In this document: positions 5,918 to 10,446 of the stretch, piece after piece
Layout: every line of letters begins with the position of its first letter
How positions within the stretch are numbered: the first letter of the stretch is position 1
Assembly (NCBI GenBank): GCA_964512075.1
Contig: CAZEID010000016.1
Location: forward strand, 1-10,446
Length of the DNA stretch: 10,446 nucleotides
From: CAZEID01 sp964512075
Lineage (GTDB): Bacteria > Patescibacteriota > WWE3 > 9FT-COMBO-53-11
Direction: 5' to 3'
Translations under genes and position numbers: made by a program
The notes under the pieces: model-generated
What the model saw: only the letters and a program-made list of their open reading frames with translations
Told to the model about the DNA's origin: nothing
Database searches by the model: none

Positions 5918-6602
5918 CCCCGAGAAAAAAATTGAAAAAATCCTTCAATTGCGCTTCAAGAACCCCGATTTGCTCGAAAATGCCTTTGTCCATCGATCCT
6001 ATTTAAACGAGGATCCGGATTTTCCCTTCCCCTCCAACGAGCGGTTAGAATTCCTCGGAGATGCCGTGCTGGAGCAAATTGTGTCGAACTTTCTCTACCA
6101 CCGGTTTCCGGCTCTCTCGGAGGGAGAGTTAACGGCCTTGCGGGCGGCTTTGGTCCGAACCGAATCCCTTGCCGAAGAAGCTCGGCGCTTGGGTCTGGGA
6201 AAAAAACTTCTCCTCTCCAAAGGAGAGGAAGCCGGGGGCGGCCGAAATAATCCCTACCTCCTTGCGAATACCTTCGAAGCCGTGGTGGGAGCCCTTTATC
6301 TGGACCAAGGACCAAAAGCCACGGAGAAATTTGTCACCCGAGAGCTGCTCTACAAAGCCGAAGAGCTGCTCCAAATGGGAATCAAGGACCCCAAAAGTCG
6401 CCTCCAAGAGATTACCCAGGCCCGCTTTGGGGTAACCCCGACTTATCGAATCTTAAAAGAATGGGGGCCGGCGCACGACCATCGCTTCCGGTCGGGGGCC
6501 TATCTTAAGAACAAACTAATCGGAGAGGGGGAAGGGAAAAGCAAGAAGGAGGCGGAGGAGAAGGCCGCGCGGGCCGCTCTCCAGCGACTGGAGGAAAAAT
6601 AA
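5898..6602 (+). CDS. rnc: Ribonuclease III
   Basis: RNase III is a Mg2+-dependent double-strand RNA endonuclease that processes rRNA precursors and other structured RNAs, acting as a dimer. From ATG 5898 the protein has 234 residues. The signature NERLEFLGD is at 47-55 (metal and catalytic residues Glu48 and Asp55), and the second catalytic helix is LANTFEAVVGALYLDQG (about 122-138, Glu127). The dsRNA-binding domain spans about 165-234 with a basic KSKKEAEEKAARAAL helix. The residue matching E. coli Asp114 is Asn124 here, while the essential Glu (E. coli Glu117) is kept. The start overlaps nusB by 20 bp. ATG 5904 (232 aa) is equally possible, and a TTG at 5856 would give a much deeper overlap and is less likely. 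trmD follows 2 bp after the stop. Confidence 0.95.
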   Translation: MRMWKNDPEKKIEKILQLRFKNPDLLENAFVHRSYLNEDPDFPFPSNERLEFLGDAVLEQIVSNFLYHRFPALSEGELTALRAALVRTESLAEEARRLGLGKKLLLSKGEEAGGGRNNPYLLANTFEAVVGALYLDQGPKATEKFVTRELLYKAEELLQMGIKDPKSRLQEITQARFGVTPTYRILKEWGPAHDHRFRSGAYLKNKLIGEGEGKSKKEAEEKAARAALQRLEEK

Positions 6603-6604
6603 TC

Positions 6605-7273
6605 ATGGTAGTCTCAATCATTACTCTTTTTCCCGCCGTTTTCCAACCGGTTCTGGCCTCTTCAATTCTCGCCAAAGCTCGAAAGCAAGGGAAACTGAAG
6701 GTGAATTTGGTTAATCTTCGAGATTTCGGCTTAGGCCAATACCAGCAGGTGGACGATCGCGTTTACGGTGGGGGAGTGGGGATGATTCTGCGAGTTGATG
6801 TAATTGCTGCCGCCATTAAAAAATCGAAAATTCCCAAACTGAAATCCAAAGTTATTTTGCTGGATCCGCAAGGTAAAAAGTTTGACCAAAAAATTGCCCG
6901 GCGGCTATCGAAAGAAAAACACTTGATTTTGGTCTGCGGAAAATACGAGGGGGTAGACGAGCGTGTTCGAAAGCTGGTAGACGAGGAAATCTCCATTGGC
7001 GACTATGTTCTTTCTGGAGGAGAAATCGCCGCAATGGTCGTTCTGGATACCGTCGCCCGCCTGCTTCCCGGCGTTTTAGAAAAGGAGGCAACAGAGATGG
7101 AATCATTCGGCCATCAAAATCTGCTTGAGTCCCCCCAATACACGCGGCCTCAGGAGTTCGAAGGAATGAAAGTTCCAAAGATTCTTCTATCCGGAGACCA
7201 TCAAAAAATCGCCGAATGGCGACTTCGAGAAGCCCAAAAAAAGACCCGGCAGCGCCGACCGGACTTGGGCTAA
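6605..7273 (+). CDS. trmD: tRNA (guanine37-N1)-methyltransferase TrmD
   Basis: TrmD makes m1G37 next to the anticodon using S-adenosylmethionine, which prevents +1 frameshifting. It is a trefoil-knot (SPOUT) dimer. The 222-residue protein has YGGGVGMILRVD (54-65), LDPQGKKFDQ (86-95), CGKYEGVDERV (111-121), the knot segment ISIGDYVLSGGE (129-140), the conserved Arg152 in RLLPGVL, LLESPQYTRP (173-182) and C-terminal SGDHQKIAEWR (196-206). It ends shortly after RRPDLG, so it is shorter than the E. coli enzyme (255 aa) at the C-terminus. The position of the E. coli general base Asp169 appears to be Glu166 here, with one extra residue before LLESPQYTRP. A Shine-Dalgarno GGAGGA (6590-6595) sits 9 nt before the ATG inside the end of rnc. 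Its stop codon overlaps that of khpA on the other strand. Confidence 0.96.
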   Translation: MVVSIITLFPAVFQPVLASSILAKARKQGKLKVNLVNLRDFGLGQYQQVDDRVYGGGVGMILRVDVIAAAIKKSKIPKLKSKVILLDPQGKKFDQKIARRLSKEKHLILVCGKYEGVDERVRKLVDEEISIGDYVLSGGEIAAMVVLDTVARLLPGVLEKEATEMESFGHQNLLESPQYTRPQEFEGMKVPKILLSGDHQKIAEWRLREAQKKTRQRRPDLG

Positions 7274-7521
7274 GTCTTCCCCCCTTTCTCTACAAGTTCT
7301 ACGAAAACCCGCTCTCCCGCCTTTGCGGCGGCAGTCTTAACCAAAGAGCGGATCGCCGTAATCGTTCGCCCTTGCTTACCGATCACCAAACCCATGTCCT
7401 CTGGAGCCACGGAAAAGGAAAGGTGAATAGTTCCATCCTCTTCGGTCGTCTCCTTGATGTCAATCTTTTTGGGATTGGAAACGACCTTCTTGACCAAGTA
7501 CTCCAGCAATTCTCTAAGCAT
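7270..7521 (-). CDS. khpA: KH-domain RNA-binding protein KhpA
   Basis: This is a small KH-domain protein of the KhpA/YlqC family, which binds RNA and in several Gram-positive bacteria partners with KhpB/Jag. The 83-residue protein is one KH domain. VAPEDMGLVIGKQGRTI (38-54) carries the GxxG loop as GKQG (48-51), and it begins MLRELLEYLVKKVVSNP as in the family. Its ATG overlaps the end of rpsP by 8 bp (ATGCTTAG). It is preceded by a strong Shine-Dalgarno AAGGAGG (7534-7528). The pairing rpsP-khpA is widely conserved. The stop TAG (7272-7270) overlaps the trmD stop on the opposite strand. Confidence 0.93.
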   Translation of the reverse strand: MLRELLEYLVKKVVSNPKKIDIKETTEEDGTIHLSFSVAPEDMGLVIGKQGRTITAIRSLVKTAAAKAGERVFVELVEKGGKT

Positions 7522-7885
7522 TCGCTTCCTCCTTAGGCGCTGCCTCTACTGGCGGGACTTCGGTAGGAGCCTCCCCAGTCGCGGCCGGTTCCGTTGCCGA
7601 CTTTTCTAGTGAGGGAACGGCTGATTCCAGCGTTTCCACCTCTTTCTTAGGAGCGTAAGCTTTAAACTCATACTTTCCCTTCAGCAAAGCTGAAATCGCG
7701 GAGGTGAGGCGAGCACCAGATTTCCGCCAATATTCTAACCGCGCCTTTTCGACTTGAAAGCGGGGCGGTTGGGAGTAGGGGTAGTAATAGCCCAAGTTTT
7801 CAATTATCCGCTTTCCGGAGCTCACAATCACGCGAAAGGAAGGCTGGTTTTTCTTACCTATCCGGGACAGTTTAATGGTCAACAT
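7514..7885 (-). CDS. rpsP: 30S ribosomal protein S16 with acidic C-terminal extension
   Basis: S16 is a small-subunit protein needed for 30S assembly. The 123-residue protein starts MLTIKLSRIGKKNQPSFRVIV, the classical S16 N-terminus, and the conserved core reaches about residue 80 (LGYYYPYSQPP at 31-41, KARLEYWRKSGARLT at 47-61). Residues from about 83 to 123 are a low-complexity tail rich in Ala, Pro, Glu and Thr, not part of the standard S16 fold. ATG 7885 is chosen because MLTIKLSR matches the family; an in-frame GTG at 7903 would add six unmatched residues and falls inside the promoter box. The upstream gene is pilO, 48 bp away. It is followed by an overlapping khpA. Confidence 0.95.
   Translation of the reverse strand: MLTIKLSRIGKKNQPSFRVIVSSGKRIIENLGYYYPYSQPPRFQVEKARLEYWRKSGARLTSAISALLKGKYEFKAYAPKKEVETLESAVPSLEKSATEPAATGEAPTEVPPVEAAPKEEANA
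7528..7534 (-). promoter_or_regulatory. Shine-Dalgarno of khpA
   Basis: AAGGAGG on the minus strand lies 6 nt before the khpA ATG, inside the end of rpsP. It is a near-perfect match to the anti-Shine-Dalgarno core. It shows that this organism uses Shine-Dalgarno initiation for internal operon genes, in contrast to the promoter-proximal genes here. Confidence 0.8.
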
Positions 7886-7893
7886 CGCAAGAT

Positions 7894-7902
7894 AGTTTAC
7901 CA
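7894..7902 (-). promoter_or_regulatory. Predicted rpsP promoter, extended -10 TGGTAAACT
   Basis: TGGTAAACT on the minus strand (hexamer 7899-7894) is a TGn extended -10 ending 9 nt from the A of the rpsP ATG. It shares TGGTAAA with the pbp1A box and TAAACT with the rsmD box. No Shine-Dalgarno precedes rpsP, so a near-leaderless message starting at about 7887 is predicted. This would separate rpsP-khpA expression from pilMNO. Confidence 0.45.
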
Positions 7903-7933
7903 CAGAGAAAACTTAACTGCTCCCTAGGGGCGG

Positions 7934-8593
7934 CTAATAGACTTTGAAGGACTCTAGAAGTTGGAGGTTACGGAGATAGCCCGAATCCGAAAGGGAGAAC
8001 GTGATCGGCGTATCCGGATTAAGGGTTGGGACTTGAGTGTAGTAGGAAACCAGTGTAGACTGGGCCGCGAGGGAAGTAATTCCCGTTTCTACATTCACAT
8101 TAGAGCTGTACCGAAGAGATTCCAAATCAACCAACCGGGAAGTGCTTTCCAGTGCAGTTATCAAGCAGGTCAGCTGGGCGAAGGAACTCTCGCCGGCGTA
8201 CTGGAGACGGACCTCCCGAACTGGGCCTCCCGATTGTTCCGTTTCCCCGCCGAATTGGAGCGTCGTTACTCCCACCCCGCAAGAATCGGATATTTTCTGA
8301 ACCTGGGTTAACAACTCAGGAATTTGACTCTCACTAGCCACAGCCTGATCAAACACAGCAAAGCTTTTTTCGATCGCATCCGCTTGGTCCGCGAAGTCCA
8401 GAAGTTGAGTATTCTTTTTGTCGAGGGCTACAATCCGATCCTTTTCATTTCCAATCTGCTGTTGAAGATCCCGAATCTTTCCCCAACTTGGAAACGCCAC
8501 CAACGCCAAAAGGAGAACCCCTAAGAGAACAAATAAGACGGGAGTACCGTAGACTCTTACTTCCGGCCGGTTGAGAAAAGACGCTTTTGCCAT
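7934..8593 (-). CDS. pilO: Type IV pilus assembly protein PilO-like
   Basis: PilO is an inner-membrane protein that dimerises with PilN to form the alignment platform of type IV pili. The 219-residue protein has a short cytoplasmic tail, a membrane helix at about 16-34, a predicted coiled coil (about 38-75, with LQQQIGNEKDRIVALDKKN) and a C-terminal domain of mixed alpha/beta character (about 90-190), the usual PilO plan. Sequence identity in this family is low, so the call rests on architecture plus position directly after pilM and pilN. The ATG overlaps the pilN stop by one base (TAATG), and a Shine-Dalgarno GAGGAGG (8610-8604) lies 10 nt upstream. No pilP or pilQ follows; rpsP does. Confidence 0.85.
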   Translation of the reverse strand: MAKASFLNRPEVRVYGTPVLFVLLGVLLLALVAFPSWGKIRDLQQQIGNEKDRIVALDKKNTQLLDFADQADAIEKSFAVFDQAVASESQIPELLTQVQKISDSCGVGVTTLQFGGETEQSGGPVREVRLQYAGESSFAQLTCLITALESTSRLVDLESLRYSSNVNVETGITSLAAQSTLVSYYTQVPTLNPDTPITFSLSDSGYLRNLQLLESFKVY

Positions 8594-9189
8594 TAGGGCT
8601 TTTCCTCCTCTGCCAAAGGCCGCTTCAGGCCGTTTCGCCCGGTGGTCGCCTCAATCACATACTCCGCAGTCCCTTTAGAAGCGTTCAAATTCACCGAGGT
8701 AAGGGCCGCCTTTTCGAACAATTTTCCTCCCCGACTAGGGTCAGTAAGGTTTTGCAAAAAGGCTGCAAGACTCACGTAGCTTGTAGTTTCTCCGATAATC
8801 GTTACTAGAGTTTTATCTTTCTCTATGGTCGTACCACTAACCTTTAAACTGGCCGGCCGACTGGCCTCAATTGCCGCCAAGGCAGTGGAGAAGTAGTCCC
8901 GTTGGGAGAGAATCCTCGTTACCGCGGCCGATTTATTAGCGAGCCCTAAAATTTTCTTTTCCAGGTCCGCGAATTGCGCAATTTGGGCCACTTTCTGCGC
9001 CGATTCCTGCTTCAAACCGCTTAGCTTAGTAGAAAGATTCCAACTAAAAGCAAAAAGTGTACCGGAGATTAAAATTGCAAAGATAAAAAACCCCCATCCA
9101 CCCCACCGCAGCCGGCGAAGGAAAACCTCTTTCTTTCGCGCGGTTTCTACTTCCTTGGGGATCAATTCAATTGTGCTTTTCTCAGCCAT
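8593..9189 (-). CDS. pilN: Type IV pilus assembly protein PilN-like
   Basis: PilN is a bitopic inner-membrane protein whose short N-terminal tail docks into a groove on PilM and whose outer part pairs with PilO. The 198-residue protein starts MAEKSTIELIPKEVE. IELIP (7-11) corresponds to the conserved INLLP-type PilM-binding motif. A basic stretch (17-28) precedes a membrane helix at about 29-49. A coiled-coil region (about 53-85) and a ferredoxin-like domain (about 100-185) follow, ending in a charged tail. The start at 9189 is preferred over an upstream in-frame start because it has a strong Shine-Dalgarno and overlaps the pilM stop as TGATG. Confidence 0.87.
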   Translation of the reverse strand: MAEKSTIELIPKEVETARKKEVFLRRLRWGGWGFFIFAILISGTLFAFSWNLSTKLSGLKQESAQKVAQIAQFADLEKKILGLANKSAAVTRILSQRDYFSTALAAIEASRPASLKVSGTTIEKDKTLVTIIGETTSYVSLAAFLQNLTDPSRGGKLFEKAALTSVNLNASKGTAEYVIEATTGRNGLKRPLAEEEKP

Positions 9190-10193
9190 CAAAACTCCTT
9201 TAACGCGAGTCCCGCGGCGACCGCGAACGAGGGAGCAATCTCCTCCAGCGGTTCTCGGGGGAAATTGGTCGGAATCGCAATCGTCTCCCAAGGATTACCG
9301 CGGGCCACTTCCAACCCCAAAGAATCCGCCAAGTAAACCAACACGCCCGGGAGGTTTGCCGTCCCTCCTACCAAAATCAGCCGCTCCAGCGGTCGCGGGC
9401 TCCGGGAAGAAAAGAAGACCTGCGTCCGCTTCAGTTCTTCTACGATAATATCAAAAACTGGCTTAATTGCGCCCATTACTTTTCCTTCCAGTTTTTCTTC
9501 CAAACCATAAGTGCGGATGTATTCCGCCGCTTGGCCGGGAGCCAAGTTAAAGGATTGACTTAGCGCCCGCTCGAGCGCCTGACCTCCCGTTGCAATCGAA
9601 CGGGTAAATCGAAGGGCTCCGCCGGAGAAAACCGCAATATCGGTGGTTGAAGCTCCAATCGAGGCCACCATCACCGCACTTTTAGATTCACCAATAATCG
9701 AGCGGGCGATTGCAATCGTCTCAGTTTCTAACGAAATCAGGTTCAAACCAGCATCCCGAAGAACCTGAAGATATTTATTAGTGAGTGCCTTCGGTACCGC
9801 TACCAGCAAAACGTCCACCTTCCCCGGTTCCAATTCCGAAGGACCAAGAATCTCGTGGTCGAAGGAAACTTGATCCAACGGCATTGGAACGTACTGTTGT
9901 GCCTCATTCTGGACTGTGGAAGTAATTTCGGCTTCTCCCATCTGGGGGAGGGAGATTACCCGGGCAAAAACCTGCGACTCTGGAACGGAGGCCACGACAT
10001 CCGAAGTTCTGAAGCGTCCTTCGGCGAAGAAACTCCGCAGAGAGTCCGCGAGCCGCTTCAAGTCTGCGGCATCCTCTGAAGCCATCGAAACTCCAGGAGA
10101 TGCCATCTGGTGATAGGAGAGCAGAGTCCGATTCTTAACTTGAACCCCTTTGATCGTGGAAGTTCCGATATCCAAACCGACAAAATCCGCCAT
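9189..10193 (-). CDS. pilM: Type IV pilus assembly protein PilM (actin-like ATPase)
   Basis: PilM is a cytoplasmic FtsA/actin-fold protein that binds ATP and the PilN tail, linking the pilus platform to the cytoplasm. The 334-residue protein has phosphate-1 motif GLDIGTSTIKGVQV (6-19), the FtsA-like segment ISLPQMGEAEI (80-90) with EAQQYVPMPLDQVSFD (97-112), phosphate-2 motif ASIGASTTDIAVF (177-189), and the adenosine motif LVGGTANLPGV (274-284). It ends AVAAGLALKEF, typical of the family. Length is usual. It heads the pilMNO cluster, 104 bp after the end of an unrecognised gene. A possible promoter precedes it closely, and no Shine-Dalgarno is visible. Confidence 0.94.
   Translation of the reverse strand: MADFVGLDIGTSTIKGVQVKNRTLLSYHQMASPGVSMASEDAADLKRLADSLRSFFAEGRFRTSDVVASVPESQVFARVISLPQMGEAEITSTVQNEAQQYVPMPLDQVSFDHEILGPSELEPGKVDVLLVAVPKALTNKYLQVLRDAGLNLISLETETIAIARSIIGESKSAVMVASIGASTTDIAVFSGGALRFTRSIATGGQALERALSQSFNLAPGQAAEYIRTYGLEEKLEGKVMGAIKPVFDIIVEELKRTQVFFSSRSPRPLERLILVGGTANLPGVLVYLADSLGLEVARGNPWETIAIPTNFPREPLEEIAPSFAVAAGLALKEF
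9195..9200 (-). promoter_or_regulatory. Shine-Dalgarno that fixes the pilN start
   Basis: AAGGAG on the minus strand sits 5 nt before ATG 9189, within the last codons of pilM. It supports the short, 198-residue PilN rather than a 232-residue form beginning inside pilM at 9291. Confidence 0.8.
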
Positions 10194-10201
10194 ACGACTC
10201 T

Positions 10202-10231
10202 ACAATACAGAAAATAAACTGCTCGAAACAA
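10202..10231 (-). promoter_or_regulatory. Possible pilM promoter
   Basis: On the minus strand TTGTTT (10231-10226) and TATTGT (10207-10202) are spaced 18 bp apart, like -35 and -10 boxes. The -10 would end 9 nt from the pilM ATG, giving an almost leaderless transcript. The match is weaker than for the other promoters in the window. Confidence 0.3.
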
Positions 10232-10252
10232 GATGGAATTCCGAGCGACGCC

Positions 10253-10274
10253 GGTGATAGAAGATTTAATCACC
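10253..10274. repeat. Short inverted repeat upstream of pilM
   Basis: GGTGAT (10253-10258) and ATCACC (10269-10274) form a perfect 6-bp inverted repeat around a 10-base AT-rich loop, between the end of the upstream gene and the pilM promoter region. No T-run follows on the minus strand, so it is not a classical intrinsic terminator. It could be a regulator site or chance. Confidence 0.3.
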
Positions 10275-10297
10275 AGTTAGCAGAAGGAAACTGAAAT

Positions 10298-10446
10298 CTA
10301 GAACCCGGCCGGAACCTCCCGCCAGAAGAATTTCGGCCGGCCGAGGAGAGATTTTAGGAGGACGTAATATTTGCCGATCAGCTCGACCGCTTCGGCCGGG
10401 GTAGACTGGTTGTCGGCCCCGCTAAGGTTGCGCTGGAGGGAGAGGG
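10298..10446 (-). CDS. C-terminal end of an unrecognised protein, cut by window edge
   Basis: The minus strand is open from the window edge to a TAG at 10300-10298, giving 48 complete codons before the stop. The end reads in part STPAEAVELIGKYYVLLKSL, then LGRPKFFWREVPAGF. It looks soluble, with an amphipathic helix and a basic/aromatic tail. No family was recognised. Its orientation and position 104 bp before pilM make it a possible earlier gene of the same transcript or of a pilus locus, but nothing in the visible residues shows this. Confidence 0.5.
   Translation of the reverse strand, partial: LSLQRNLSGADNQSTPAEAVELIGKYYVLLKSLLGRPKFFWREVPAGF

Noticed and set aside
5956..6315. Minus-strand 119-codon open frame
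   Set aside because: It is a shadow of rnc; the arginine/proline-rich composition is what reverse-complemented coding sequence gives.
9190..9291. 34-residue N-terminal extension of PilN
   Set aside because: It lies wholly within pilM and lacks a Shine-Dalgarno, whereas ATG 9189 has a strong one and puts the IELIP motif near the N-terminus as in the family.
10253..10274. Intrinsic terminator after the upstream gene
   Set aside because: The stem is only 6 bp, with a 10-base loop and no following T-run on the minus strand.

Overview
The window looks like a compact bacterial chromosome segment with moderate G+C. The best guess is a Candidate Phyla Radiation (Patescibacteria) genome. This is inferred from very tight gene packing with many start/stop overlaps, a PilM-PilN-PilO set with no PilP/PilQ after it (as in cells without a classical outer membrane), a short TrmD, a tiny single-membrane-pass protein between tyrS and recG, and the apparent lack of leaders on promoter-proximal genes. 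No marker in the window settles the phylum.

Layout. Bases 1-1186 (minus) hold the N-terminal part of a class A penicillin-binding protein, cut by the window edge. A divergent intergenic region of about 135 bp follows. It carries two copies of a 30-bp direct repeat, each containing a perfect 8-4-8 palindrome. Bases 1323-6602 plus trmD to 7273 form a plus-strand run: tyrS, an unannotated 33-codon membrane peptide gene, recG, rsmD, rpmF, nusB, rnc, trmD. This is an information-processing cluster covering tRNA charging, fork repair, 16S rRNA methylation, ribosomal protein L32, antitermination, rRNA processing and tRNA m1G37 methylation. Bases 7270-10446 are minus strand. In transcription order they hold the end of an unrecognised gene, then pilM, pilN, pilO (the cytoplasmic/inner-membrane platform of a type IV pilus), then rpsP and khpA. 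trmD and khpA meet tail to tail with overlapping stop codons.

How the parts work together. Most of the plus-strand genes and rpsP/khpA serve ribosome and tRNA biogenesis. pilMNO builds the pilus assembly platform, and the PBP builds the cell wall.

No wholly new defence or mobile system is visible. The most interesting signals are four. (1) A repeated start-site architecture: an extended -10 of the form TGnTAAAnT or TGATAATAT ends about 6-8 nt before the start codon of pbp1A, tyrS, rsmD, rpmF and rpsP, with no Shine-Dalgarno, while several downstream operon genes have strong Shine-Dalgarno sites; this implies leaderless mRNAs. (2) The twin palindromic repeat abutting the pbp1A -10 box, which looks like an operator. 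(3) The 33-aa membrane peptide coupled to tyrS and recG. (4) Conservative changes at catalytic positions in RNase III (Asp to Asn) and TrmD (Asp to Glu).
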